Positions 1-10,234 are shown, counted from the first letter of the stretch. The stretch: DNA of 38,052 nucleotides from Plakobranchus ocellatus (GCA_019648995.1 BLXT01004727.1:2487953-2526004), one strand, 5' to 3'. Numbers and translations: made by a program. The notes: generated by a model not told the origin, from the letters alone.

Positions 1-182
1 TGTAACATATATATATTTACTCCAGATTTTATTGTTTAAAAAAATATGAAACAAGTGAAAATGAAGCAAGCAAGATTGTTTTGTTTAATATGGTTTGGTG
101 CTCTTGCATTGTCAAGTTTTGGCAGCTTTGATAGATTCGATGTGGGATGATAATAATAGGCATCATCTTTCCTTTTTATTAG

Positions 183-276
183 GTTGCGAGTATGGCGACT
201 GGCACTTTCACTGTAACGATTATACCCAAGCTGATATCTGCGATCTCTTTAGCGATATTTGCTGCCTGTTTTGCCT
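183..276 (+). CDS. Possible penultimate exon of an unknown gene
   Basis: This is a candidate internal exon. A pyrimidine-rich stretch ending in TTATTAG precedes position 183, and a strong donor, CCT|GTAAGT, follows position 276. Two frames are open. One reads a Cys-rich stretch (CEYGDWHFHC near its start) and joins in frame to the 49-residue tail at 434-583. The other begins MATGTFTVTIIPKLIS, looks membrane-like, and would stop 17 codons into the next exon. I prefer the first frame because the downstream tail is longer and more protein-like. The product is not recognised. Any upstream exons lie outside the window. The splice sites are seen directly; that they are used is inferred. Confidence 0.35.
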
Positions 277-432
277 GTAAGTCGATTGATATTTATAGTA
301 TCAAGACTCAATATGTGTAGAGAAATCTGGCTTTGAATTTTATTTCATTTCCACAAAAACTACAGATTGATGTTACACTTGTCACTTTTAGCAGGACAAG
401 ATTAAAAGATTTTACCTTTCTATTCTCTCCAG

Positions 433-583
433 GGGTTACAAAAAGACAAGATCTTCTGAGTCCAGCCGAAACGTCAGCGGCGTAACTAATGATTTCTCAT
501 TTGTTACTATCAAGATTATCGATGACTTGAAAGCAATTCCAAATAAGCCTTACAAGCAAGCACTGCCACCCGAAGAAGATTAA
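433..583 (+). CDS. Possible last coding exon of the same unknown gene
   Basis: A pyrimidine tract ending in CTCTCCAG precedes position 433. From 434 a frame of 49 codons stays open to TAA at 581-583. It starts GYKKTRSSESSRNVSG and ends KQALPPEED, so it is Ser-rich and basic first and acidic at the C-terminus. The phase fits the 183-276 exon, because CT plus G makes one codon across the junction. The alternative phase stops at the TAA in the GCGGCGTAA stretch near 485. No domain is recognised. An AATAAA signal about 125 bases beyond the stop supports a transcript end here. Confidence 0.37.
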
Positions 584-706
584 GCCTTGCAGAAGATTGA
601 CCTTATCTCAGAAAAAGATCACTATGTCGCCATAGCAGACAAAAAAAATTGTTTGAAGGAGTAAATGTTCCTATCTACCATCTTATTCCATTACCAACAG
701 TGTGAG

Positions 707-713
707 CAATAAA
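707..713 (+). promoter_or_regulatory. Candidate poly(A) signal (AATAAA)
   Basis: AATAAA occurs in GTGAGCAATAAAGAATTC, about 125 bases after the candidate stop at 583. This is a normal distance for a short 3' UTR. The hexamer is common in AT-rich DNA, so it supports the exon model only weakly. Confidence 0.3.
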
Positions 714-1279
714 GAATTCATGAAAAATGTAAGAAATCTTGTGTTTTTTCATGGCCTCATTTTGGAGTTCACATTCAGCCAACTTTTTGCTTAATTAGCA
801 AATTAAAAATGTGGCCAACGTTTCGTATAATTTTAGCATATTATTTCTTCTACACAAACTGATTTTTAAAAAAATCAACTTTAGGAAAAAAGACCTTTGC
901 CAGAGTAAATATGGTTTATTTTTGAGAACTTAATCGTCTATACACGGGAAAAAGAGGGTCGAGGTAGAGAATACGTGAAGTTAGGTCTATATTGCAACGC
1001 ACCATGTATAATAGAACACTTAAAAAAAAAAGAAATTAAGATATTTTATGCAAAGAGTCTTTTGAATTTCATGTCGTTAAATCAATCCAAACCATAAGTT
1101 TACTTGTTAAAAATGCGCTGCTTGTTGCTGGACACTCATGCACAAAACCTTCCATGGTACTGCACGAAACAGCCGTCAACTATCGCCATTTTTTAATCTA
1201 TTATTTACTTATTGTCTGAGTGTTTATTTTTAAATTCTTTTACAGTTTCAGTGAAAATCTTTAGCTACTAATATCTTTT
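714..1279. other. Unassigned AT-rich sequence
   Basis: I see no coding frame, repeat structure or RNA gene here. Short A and T runs occur, for example near 1021. Confidence 0.6.
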
Positions 1280-1348
1280 ATTTAGGCAAGCATTAAAGTC
1301 ATTACTCACTTTTATGAAGTGAGTAATGACTTCAATGCTTGCCTAAAT
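1280..1348. repeat. Near-perfect hairpin, 32-bp arms
   Basis: The arms at 1280-1311 and 1317-1348 are reverse complements with a single mismatch, separated by a 5-base loop (TTATG). The arms contain TTTAGGCAAGCATT and AATGCTTGCCTAAA. The bases just outside do not pair. It could be a very short hairpin-type element, a fold-back produced during replication, or an assembly artefact. Confidence 0.8.
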
Positions 1349-1593
1349 GCAAACCTATGACTTACAGGAAACATTCATCATTATCACCATTGCCTCTCAA
1401 CATTGGCAGACACAAAATCGAGGTTCATCTTGCAACTGGTTGTTTATTTATTCTTAAACTACCACACGTCGATTTTTATAGAAGCGCACTACCCTGCCAT
1501 TTTTCCTAACGGCTTGGACATGTTATGACAGAATTTTATTATAATTTCCTTTAAACTTTCTACTAGCCGAATTTTTTGCTTTTATATTCTTGA

Positions 1594-2011
1594 ATGTTGG
1601 GTAATAGAACATTCAGGGGACTCAGGAGTGACAAGTGGTACCTTAGCATCTTCAGAGAGATAAAAAACAAAATGATAAACAAAAGACTGACCAAATATCC
1701 ATACAACCTAAGTACACAAAATGATAGAGCACGCACACTGAAAACGCCGGTGATTTTAGAATGTGGAAAAACAAAAGCCGCTCAGGTCAGATCACGCATT
1801 AGATGGATAGAAGACGGAATGAAAGTCCACATTTTATCTAAGCCTTGAAAAATCGCGAGCTGAGGGGAATACAGTACAAGGGATCACTAGACAAAACGGG
1901 AGAGAAGTGAGGGAAGATGGTATAAAAATGTTACAAAGTAGAATAGAGTGGCAAAGATATGATACAAAGATCGAAATGCTTCACGAAATGCTTAAAAGTT
2001 CAACAACTTAA
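1594..2011 (+). pseudogene. Eroded non-LTR retrotransposon fragment, L1/Tx1-like ORF2 linker
   Basis: Two overlapping + strand frames together read like the stretch between endonuclease and reverse transcriptase in L1/Tx1-type ORF2 proteins. The first (1594-1848) contains KAAQVRSRIRWIEDGMK, matching the family pattern of a basic segment followed by 'R-x-R-x-x-W-x-E-x-G-x-K'. A frameshift near 1845-1860 leads to the second, about 1868-2011, with GNTVQGITRQNGREVREDGI, matching the 'I-x-x-I-x-x-x-x-G-x-x-x-x-x-x-x-I' pattern just before the RT domain. No RT core follows. The element is truncated at both ends and clearly dead. The family call rests on remembered patterns, and CR1/L2-type is an alternative. 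Confidence 0.5.
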
Positions 2012-2158
2012 TAAAGATCAAACTGATCCCAATGCAAAACACTTCTCCGAGACAGAAATCTTAACAGCTTAAAAATTTATGAAAAATGGTTCTGCTGCAA
2101 GACCGCATTCCTTTTGATTTTTATATGAGCCTTCTGGGCGGGCATTAAAGAAATTTCA

Positions 2159-2952
2159 TTAAGGCTCTATTTTATAGCCGCGCCAAATACATATTATGTC
2201 TTTCCTAAAAGCAAGGTGCGATCACTCTGCCGCGCAAGGATAAACAACTGCAGAGATACTTGTTCACTAACTGGCGGCATATTTGCATGATAAATGCCGA
2301 CTATAAAACAATTTCAAACGCGATAGCTTTACAACGAATGTAGGCTTTGTTGAAATTGAAGGAAAATTAGAAATAAAAGAGATTGTACCTCAACACCCCA
2401 AAGATTTTGAGCTTAAAGAGCAAGCCTACTTCATTTTTAATTGATGGTATGAAATGTCTGATTGGCATGCACTGAATTTATTACAGAAGAAAAATTGTTT
2501 AGCTCTCTTTGGCTTCTTTTCACTGATCCAAATCAAACTAAAAACAAGAGCAATCAATAGTTCATGGAAATTTAACGCACTTTACTGGAGCAGTAAAAAT
2601 TTCGAAGGAGCAATATTTAAACATGTACTTACCATAAAAATAATGTGTTTATTTGCACCACCCTAGCTGTAAACCAAGCACTGCCAATAATCAAAAGCAG
2701 GACATGTTTCCCATAAAAAAACAACATTGCCATAAATTTACGCAAGTGAGAGTTTAATTAAAGCTGAAAACCAACTAAAACAAACAAAAAAAAAGAAATT
2801 CGAGTTGAATTTATTAGACACTTTGAAAACAAAACAGATTATTGAACCTCCCTGAGAAATCTTGGCAAACAAGTACAATATGAATGACTTACCTGTTGAG
2901 TTGATTGACTGAATATTCTCAATCTTACGTGGCATTTTGAAGTGATGCAAGC
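2159..2952. repeat. Left arm of a long inverted repeat
   Basis: This ~794-bp arm is the imperfect reverse complement of 5240-6049. The outer end reads TTAAGGCTCTATTTTATAGC here and its complement at 6030-6049. The inner ends share GCTTGCATCACTTC. Similarity stays high throughout, with scattered substitutions and small indels. The two arms enclose 2,287 bp. Within the arm, + strand 2340-2440 reads GKLEIKEIVPQHPKDFELKE, and the other arm encodes the same peptide with few changes, which hints that it was once coding. The arms may be long terminal inverted repeats of a DNA transposon or two separate inverted insertions. No clear target duplication is visible. Confidence 0.8.
2880..2940 (-). other. 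Small conserved exon-like stretch with splice donor (left arm)
   Basis: On the minus strand, ATG at about 2937 opens MPRKIENIQSINSTG, followed at once by a consensus donor (GTAAGT). The same peptide and donor occur in the right arm on the plus strand, both pointing outward from the central core. In this arm the orientation matches the broken transposase-like gene of the core, so it could be a 3' exon of that gene or a separate short exon. Confidence 0.35.
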
Positions 2953-2959
2953 TCAGATG

Positions 2960-4170
2960 GGGAGCAATTAAAGTTCATTTTGGTGCAGATAGAACAGTCA
3001 CATTCTTCCCACGTTCAGGTATTCGTCGAGGTACTCCCTGTGTTTATTTTCACTCCTTCAGTGATGAGATTCTCTCTTTGGGAAACTGGCAATGTGTTGT
3101 TTTATTTTCTTTTTGATTCCCAGTGGAAGTGTGGCGTGGTGATCATGATGGCCTCGCATGTCCATGAGGAGAGCAGTAGTTGTTGGCTTTCTTATTCCTT
3201 TTCAGATGACTCTTGCCAATGCCATGGAGGGCTACGAATGCTTCCATGCACACTTGATATTTAACGCCATTTGGTGTGACACTATATTCATAGGTAAAGC
3301 ATTTAATGCCTTTTCCTTTTTCTCCTTCTCTTGTGCGAGACCTCTTTTTCTTGGACGTATACAGGCCAATACATCCATGTAAATAAATATCCTGTTCTTG
3401 TTTGTCACCAATGTCATTGAATGATTGCAAGATCTTGTCGCGATAGTTTTCAGCTAACCTCTCAAAACTTTAATCTGCTCTTACAGTCTTGGCCTGTTTC
3501 ACTTGCTGGCATAGCTTTGCTTGTCTTTGTTGTGTATGCTTCTCTTTGGCCATTTTGCTCTTCCTTACATTTTTTGCCAACTTTTTTGGGTTTCTCTGTC
3601 TTTTTTTTCGGATTTGTTTAAGCCTTGTTTATGCTGTTTATGCTAGCAACATGACCATTGTTGTCAGTTTCGTGGCTCGTATCGGGTCGGGGAGCAGGAT
3701 CATTGGTGACAGTGTCGTGGCTCGTACCGGGTCGGGGAGCAGGATCATTGGTGTCAATGTCGTGGCTCGTACCAGGTCGGGGAGCAGGATCATTGGTGAC
3801 AGTGTCGTGGCTCGTACTGGTTCTGGAGACTGGACTCCTGGTTTTCACTGTGGGGAAGCCATTTTCTGTTGCAGTGAAAGAGTCATTATCAGTTAAATCA
3901 GATGTATTAATTGTTGAAGGCGCATAGTCAGGATCATTGTTATCATCATCTGGCATAGAGCTGTATGCATGTTCAGACTCTTAATTTGGTGGTTTTGTGT
4001 TGGCACGGCTAGTCAATTATGCAATGATAATCTTCGGATCGAGCATTGGAGGGACAGATGCGATGCGTTGTTGTATTCCTCACAGTCACTCTCAGTTACA
4101 TCCTTATCGTCTTTAGCTTCCAAAAGTTCCTGTAATAACTTAAAGGCATCTCGCTTATCCATAGTTTAAT
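2960..4170 (-). pseudogene. Broken transposase-like gene (N-terminal half)
   Basis: Read on the minus strand from ATG at 4162, the pieces are as follows. First comes an acidic start, MDKRDAFKLLQELLEAKDDK. An acidic linker (MPDDDNNDPDYAP, 3956) and three copies of a 15-residue Pro/Ser repeat come next. A basic segment rich in K, Q and R follows (about 3600-3480). Then comes a domain with KQEQDIYLHG, a KKKRSRTR stretch, CFTYEYSVTPNGVKYQVC and FVALHGIGKSHLKR (3430-3180). Last is a degenerate IKQHIASFPKRESHH / NKHREYLDEYLNVGRM stretch (about 3110-3020). This order is what I remember from large uncharacterised transposase-like proteins in insects, cnidarians and molluscs. At least two frameshifts and several stops break it, and no DDE catalytic domain is visible, so it is a relic or an internally deleted element. 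The exact superfamily is not assigned. Confidence 0.55.
3660..3815 (-). repeat. 45-bp in-frame tandem repeat coding a Pro/Ser/Thr-rich 15-mer
   Basis: Three copies of a 45-bp unit encode NDPAPRPGTSHD-x-x-T on the minus strand, plus a fourth partial copy. The differences fall mainly at the two variable codons (DTVT versus DIDT) and the last unit. The period is a multiple of three, so the frame is kept. It probably forms a flexible linker in the transposase-like protein. Confidence 0.75.
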
Positions 4171-4784
4171 CTGAAATGGTTGAGTAGATATGCCTGTATA
4201 AGTTTGTTTTTCTTGAAAAAAAATCACCGAAACGCAAGGCACAACCGCTTGCTAAGGATAAAAATGAATCGTCTCTTGGTTTCCAAAATGAAATTATATC
4301 CAAACAAAGTAATTGTATGCACAGTTAATAAGGTAGGTATTCACACTTAACGAAACTGTAGAAGAAAAAAGACTTTTGTTATGATCGATTTCTTTGTCGA
4401 AATATATTTGAGGCATAAAATTAAAATCTAGCTCTAGATCTCTATCATGTCTAGATCTAGATCTAGATCACGTTGTTCCCCGTGGCTACTTTAAAGCAGC
4501 AAACAGTCATTTCAGATCATACATTATGGAAAAAACTTTAGAGTCAATAAGCAATCATAAAGGACGAATCAATCTGTGCAATAATAAATCTAATTTGTAT
4601 AGCTGTTAATTTTCTATTTATTCTGAATTTTTTTATATAGATCTAATTATAGAAACCCCCCGGGCAACAGTTAGTAATGGCTAGCGTGCACTTTTCAAGT
4701 TCGGAAAAAAAACTTAAAAATAGTATTGTGCAACAAGGCAATTAGTCATGTTTTGTAGGACCCTTTTACATAAAATCCACTTAC
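4171..4784 (-). other. Probable 5' intron of the transposase-like gene
   Basis: On the minus strand a consensus donor (AAATTG|GTAAGT) lies at 4785/4784. An acceptor ending in ACCATTTCAG lies at 4171, eight bases before the ATG at 4162. The interval has no coding appearance. It includes a TCTAGATCT-rich patch near 4430-4470. Inferred from splice consensus alone. Confidence 0.4.
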
Positions 4785-4885
4785 CAATTTGATTTGGACA
4801 GTAAAATGGCACTAACATCGACACAGCAGCTTTGACAAAGACTTTTCATGGGCGCCGCCATCTTGGAAAGTTCTGCTGATGCGTT
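4785..4885 (-). promoter_or_regulatory. Candidate promoter and untranslated first exon with YY1-like motif
   Basis: Minus-strand AAGATGGCGGCGCC (4864-4851) matches the core of the YY1 site, which often sits just downstream of the start site of TATA-less promoters and in the 5' UTR of some retroelements. It is followed within 80 bases by a strong splice donor at 4784. Together they suggest a noncoding exon of about 80-90 bases feeding the ATG at 4162. It is a small G+C-rich patch in AT-rich DNA. No expression evidence is available. Confidence 0.35.
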
Positions 4886-5239
4886 CAATAACGAACTCAA
4901 GTCCAAGAGTGGACTTAGGTACACTATCACCCTAAGCAAATAGACATTTCAAGGAAGATTACTCAAAAATTAGTGCATTAAAAGACTCATTACAAGTATT
5001 CGAAGATTGGCATCCCTTCTAAGAATGCCTTTTTGGTATTGGCTCAAAATTTGATCAAATCTGACTTAGGTGCGGTTCAGAACTGACCCCTTCAGTTTTA
5101 TTTTGAAGTTATAACCCGCTCCTGTGTACGTTTCAAGGTCTCACCAAAAATAGCAAGAAAATCATTTGAAAGCATCAATGCATATTGTTGTCATAGGCAT
5201 TAATATCATGATATTGTGCACATTTGAAAATAACACTAC

Positions 5240-6049
5240 GCTTGCATCACTTCAAAAATGCCACGTAAGATTGAGAATATTCAGTCAATCAACTCAACAG
5301 GTAAGTCATCCATATTGTACTTATTTGCCAAGATTTCTAAGGCAGGTTCAATAATCTGTTTTGTTNNNNNNNNNNNNNNNNNNNNNNNNNNNNNTTTTTT
5401 TTTTTTTTTTTTTTTTTTTTGGTTTAGTTGGTTTTCAGCTTTAATTAAACAATCACTTGCGTAAATTTATGGCCAATGTCGTTTTTTTTTATGGGAAACA
5501 TGTCCTGCTTTTGATTATTGGCAGTGCTTGGTTTACAGTTAGGGTGGTGCAAATAAACACATTATTTTTATGGCAAGCACATGTTTAAATATTGCTCCTT
5601 CGAAGTTTTTTACTGCTCCAGTTAAGTGCGTTAAATTTCCATGAATTATTGATTGCTCTTGTTTTTAGTTTGATTTGGACCAGTGAAAAGAAGCCAAAGA
5701 GAGCTAAACAATTTTTTTTTCTGTAATAAACTCACTGCATGCCAATCAGGCATTTCATACCATCAATTAAAAATGAAGTAGGCTTGCTCTTTAACCTCAA
5801 AATCTTTGGGGTGTTGAGGTACAATCTCTTTTATTTCTAATTCTCCTTCAATTTTAACAAAGCCTACATTCGTTGTAAAGCTATCGCGTTTGAAATTGTT
5901 TTATAGTTGGCATTTATCGCGCAAATAGGCCGCCAGTTAGTGAGCAAGTATCTGTGCAGTTGTCTATCCTTGCGCAATAGAATGATCGCACCTTGTTTTT
6001 AGGAAAGACATAATATGTATTTGGCGCGGCTATAAAATAGAGCCTTAAT
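5240..6049. repeat. Right arm of the long inverted repeat
   Basis: This is the inverted copy of 2159-2952. It contains the second outward-facing MPRKIENIQSINSTG|GTAAGT unit (plus strand, from 5258) and, on the minus strand at about 5870-5780, the second copy of the EIKEIVPQHPKDFE peptide. It is interrupted by 29 N followed by a poly-T run, at the place where the left arm has an A-rich stretch (2785-2800). Just outside, at 6068-6085, lies CCCGTTCAAATGAACGGG, a perfect 18-bp palindrome that the left side lacks. Confidence 0.8.
5366..5394. other. Assembly gap (29 N)
   Basis: Unknown bases directly before a long T run. The gap is probably a homopolymer that could not be resolved; the left arm suggests only a short A/T-rich stretch is missing. 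Confidence 0.95.
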
Positions 6050-6085
6050 AAATATAAGCATGTTTGCCCGTTCAAATGAACGGGA

Positions 6086-7239
6086 AAGGAAAAGACATTT
6101 TTTTTAGCATAATTTACTTGTCTTAGTATCGCAATAAATAAAAACCAGGAAATTCTCACTGATGTTAAAAAGTTATATTTTTCATCATATAAATTGAGGT
6201 TTGCCTCAAACTATATGCTGAAGAATGTCTTATAACATAACGACTTTAAGCAGATTTCTCTAAACCTGAAGAGGACCATAATCTACTGAACTTGGGTACA
6301 CATGCAGTAAACAAAATGCAAAGAACGCTTGAAAAAAAAAGTGAAAATTTCATGAACCAAAATGGGAACCAAAGAATTAGCCATCTAAAATGTAGCCTAT
6401 TCCACTCCCCTCCAGCGTATTTCTTGATTGAGATTGAATGGTCACTGCTTTTGTAGCAGGGCAAAAAAAAAATTGACATTCTTTCGCAAATGAAGTGAAA
6501 ATCCCAGAACAAAAAATATAAACTAAACAAAGGTGCTTTGCATACCGCAGCCTTAATAAGGTTTAATTTTTAACTGAGGATCACTTCATGTAAGCTATGA
6601 ATGGAGTTTGTATCTATCATTTTGAAAGCTTGGGGCCTGCAATAATTTATTAAAAATTAATCTAGCAACTGCCAAGATTCATTTAGTATTTGAGCCCTAT
6701 GAACTCGAGATGTGATGCCCTTCTCTAAGAGCTAAAGCAAACCAAATAAAGTTACTGTTATATGACGCAACCTCAATTCAATTTATCCTTGTCTGAACAG
6801 GATCCTGAAGGCTGGAAGTTGATACCTTGACTTGGAGAGAGTTTCAGCAATTAAAGATTAACTTTTTTTGCATACTTTGAAAGAAATCCTAATATTAAGT
6901 CCAATTTTTAAAAACAAAATAAATTTTATTATAAAAATCGCCATGATAATTAAAGTTAGGCCAAAGTAAAAAATTTCACCATTACAGCAATAATGAAACG
7001 GAAAGTTTGAAATGAACTTTAGCTATCGAGATACTGATTCTCGATCTAAATAAATATCTAGGCTAGTATTTTAATTTGCTACCTGGTTTGCAATCATAAT
7101 CACAACGTGAATCAGCAATTAAGAGATAGGGCCTTCTCTAAATTTCGGTATTGGGCGATATATAATAAAAATTCTGGAACGCAATTTTGGAAAAACTTGC
7201 CAAATTTGGGCGTATGGATCCAAATTAAAGAAGGTCTAG
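6086..7239. other. Unassigned AT-rich sequence
   Basis: The short open frames here (for example 6246-6530, minus) show no recognisable domain and have the look of chance reading in AT-rich DNA. No repeats or RNA genes seen. Confidence 0.55.
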
Positions 7240-7585
7240 ATTAGATTTTTTTATCCAACAATATCAAGATGACTTAACTTTATCAGGATTAGGCCCAGAT
7301 CTAGGTCTAGGCCTATCAGGATCTGGATCTATATCCAGACTCTAGGTTCTAATAACATACCTGGATTCTAGATTTTAGATCAAACTTGGATGTTGATCTA
7401 TGATTCCAATGAAACAGTCTCTAAAGATGTAATCTAGAATGTAGATCTAAATTTAGACTCTAGGCTAGGCTGAATCTCCATCTAGACCTACCCAATCGCG
7501 ATTCAATTTAACCAAACTCACAGATTTTTTAAAAATGTTATGATTTAGGGCAGGCCAGATCTAATCTAGATCTAGATCTATGGAC
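7240..7585. repeat. AGATCT/TCTAGA-rich cryptic repeat patch
   Basis: The hexamers AGATCT, TCTAGA and GATCTAG, with close variants, recur irregularly, for example near 7290-7330, 7430-7490 and 7555-7580. The same motif appears at 4430-4470 and 26030-26042. It is cryptically simple DNA without a fixed period. Confidence 0.6.
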
Positions 7586-7617
7586 ATTTACTATCGAATC
7601 GATAACCGGAGCTGCGT

Positions 7618-8960
7618 TCAATACGGTTTATTTAATCGTTCAGTAGGAACTTGAAGTGCCCATATATGTTTATTGTCGCATTTGGTCCACTTTTTAGAGC
7701 GTCCTGGGACAATTGTCTCAACTATTGAACACAGCTCCCATCGCTGCAAGACACCAAACAGCGGTGCAACTTCCGCACCTTCGGTGTAGGTTTCCTTTGA
7801 GACCATCTCTTGTAGATCATTGTAGAGTTTGCAATCGTGAAGGATATGAATGATAATTTGAGCGTCATCTCCAAATGGGCATTTTTATGTGTTTCCAGAT
7901 TTAAATGTTTCGTGTATATGATACTTTATTGAATCTCTTACAATTATCCAGAGTCTAAATATTATTCATTATTATTTCCTTTTCAAGCTTACAGTTCGCA
8001 TCGAGGAGTTGCTATTAATTAACTCTTTTCTTTCATGTATGTTATGCTTCTTCTATCAGGCTGCTATTCTGATGGTCCTTGATTGTCAAGGGTAACTATC
8101 TCATTTCCACTAAGGCCACACTTAGGTGGGGCCCGATGTAGATCCACATTGTGTGTCCACAAGATGCCATTGCTTCGTAGAGCCTGCCGAAGTCTTTTTC
8201 GTTCCTATTTTATAGTGCTTGTAGGGCAGATTTTATTTTTCTCTTCCCAGGTATTTTGCTCTCTCTCTCTTTCGCCACTGCTTTCTTTGAAGTTTGTGCA
8301 AAAGGGTCAAATCGACATATTTGCTTCTTCGGTTTCTACTGAATAGAATAAAATATATGCGCCACCATTCTTTATTGTTTTTTTAGCTGTGTCATCTGTG
8401 TACACCGCCTTGCATAAGCACATAGAGCTCTTTACTCCTTTTTAAAAGATCTTGCCACGACATTTCGTTCTGCCTCTGTTTGAGCACCTTTTCAAGTGAT
8501 GCCAAGTAAACTCATGTTTTCTTAGAGAATGCATTTATTTGCAAATGAGCACCAGAGAGGACATTTCTTTTTAGGTGTGGTTTTGCAGATATGTATATTG
8601 TATCAAACTTGGTGAGCTTTTTTTATGTTTGTAACGCAACGCTTTGCTTATGTTAATTTGATTGCGTCAGACATTACCCATGTAAAATGTGTGTTTGCCG
8701 TTGTGTTCCATGTTTTCATATCATACTCGCATGTGGTGAGTCTTATGTTTTCAGAATATACTTTCTTAAGAGTTTAAATATCAGTTCCCAACACTTGTCG
8801 AGCAAGCTGCCTCATAATTGTAATATTTCCTTTGCCTCTGTTCTGCTCCATGTCTAGATTGACTTTCCAGGTTAGCATTTTATAGTGTCTCCAAGGTGTT
8901 TTGGGTTAGATTTATGGTGCTGACTTTTCCAATCAGTTTTTAGATCGTTTGTTTTTCTGT
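7618..8960 (-). pseudogene. Eroded LINE, RT thumb to RNase H C-terminus (Jockey/I-like)
   Basis: On the minus strand, broken frames follow the order of the C-terminal half of mollusc 'jockey-like' LINE polymerases. Near 8840-8790 is a KGN-I-M-x-x-LA-type segment (GNITIMRQLARQVLG), then LKKVYSENIRLTTCEYDMKT and AHQV-type pieces, as found after the RT core. Near 8160-8060 is a GPHLSVALVEMR segment. At 7890-7620 is the terminal zinc-knuckle-like CPFGDDAQIIIHILHDCKLY, followed by LFGVLQRWELCSIVETIV, typical of RNase H-bearing I/Nimbus-type elements. Many stops and frameshifts make it long dead. Only the last 62 codons form a clean frame. The clade is uncertain. Confidence 0.5.
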
Positions 8961-9231
8961 TTTTATAACTTTTATCATTACACCACGGGCAACAGAATCT
9001 GAACTTCATCGAACAATCCTTTCAATGAGCCATTTTACAAACGTCTTGTCACGTGTTTTTTTGCATATGCTCAAGAATCTGTGGCCAGATATAATAATGC
9101 AAGATTAATTTGTTAATGTTCATTGAGAGGTGCGAAAAAATACGAAATAAAAAAAAAATTCTGCGTCATTGATTATTCTGCAACCTTTGTCGAAGAAAAA
9201 CATGAAGAACTGCTTCATAAGCACACAAAAA

Positions 9232-9380
9232 ACGAACAAAAAACTAGACACTAATGATAAAGATGTGACGGTATTAAGAAATCTGTATTGGGATCAAAGT
9301 GCATATCGAAGAATTGAAGGAGAGCATCAAAAGAGGTGTAAGGGGTGACGAGTGAGTGAGATCTGCTGAGACCATACTGC
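9232..9380 (+). pseudogene. Short RTE-type LINE fragment (copy D)
   Basis: The + strand reads DKDVTVLRNLYWDQSA, then RIEGEH and a degenerate KRG-type segment. This corresponds to DLRVIRNLYWDQTA / RIEGQH / IKRGVRQG in the two longer copies. It is the only copy in + orientation. It is about 150 bases long, truncated on both sides and non-functional. Confidence 0.6.
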
Positions 9381-9653
9381 TTAGACAACATACTACCGTA
9401 GAGAAAATGAATAGAGACTCGTTTTGACCTGAGCCAATCCTAATTAAAAACAAATTGACTTAGCCGAAAAGGATGGTACGTTTTTTTTTTCACCTGAACT
9501 CAACTAACTTTTAAAGTGTTGGTTAAAGTACAAGTTGAATTAGGACTTACCTACTGGCCTAGTTGACGACTTCTATAGAGAAATCTAATCGATTGTCAAT
9601 ACCACGTAATAAGAGTTCAGCGAATCTTGTTATGTGTTGAACATTGCCCCTCC

Positions 9654-9758
<105 letters not shown>

Positions 9759-10234
9759 CGTCCCCTTCTTCTTTTCTTCCCTCCCTCAATTCTCTTTCCC
9801 GCCTCATGTTCATTCTCCTTCTCTTTCTCTCTGCTTCTACCACGTTCTCTCTAATTCTGTCTTGCTGTCTATCACAGGTTGCTCAACTGGATTTTTCCAT
9901 GCAGATGATTACTTATGCCATCTGCACAAGAAAGAGGTTCATTGTATGAGTAGAATTAGTATGGAATGGACAGAGCATTATTTCATACGCATGGAAGTAA
10001 AAGTCTAGGATAATATATGACTCAAAGCTTTTCAAAAAAGGCAAAATGAATTTTCTAATCTAATAAGAAGACATGGTCGATTAACCCTCTTAGTGTATTT
10101 AACGGTATGAATGTAATACAATTTTCCCATGCTTTTTACCTTAAGGCAACACAAAACCTTAAAACGTGATTTTAAATATACCTCATATAATCACTTTCAG
10201 AGGACAAGAAGTGGTGTCTTGAACAAAAGTCTTT

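Noticed and set aside
2454-2666. 70-codon frame in the left arm
   Set aside because: The equivalent frame in the right arm is not preserved at the same ends, and no domain is seen.
7240-7585. True tandem satellite
   Set aside because: Motifs recur irregularly without a period, so it is cryptically simple sequence and not a satellite array.
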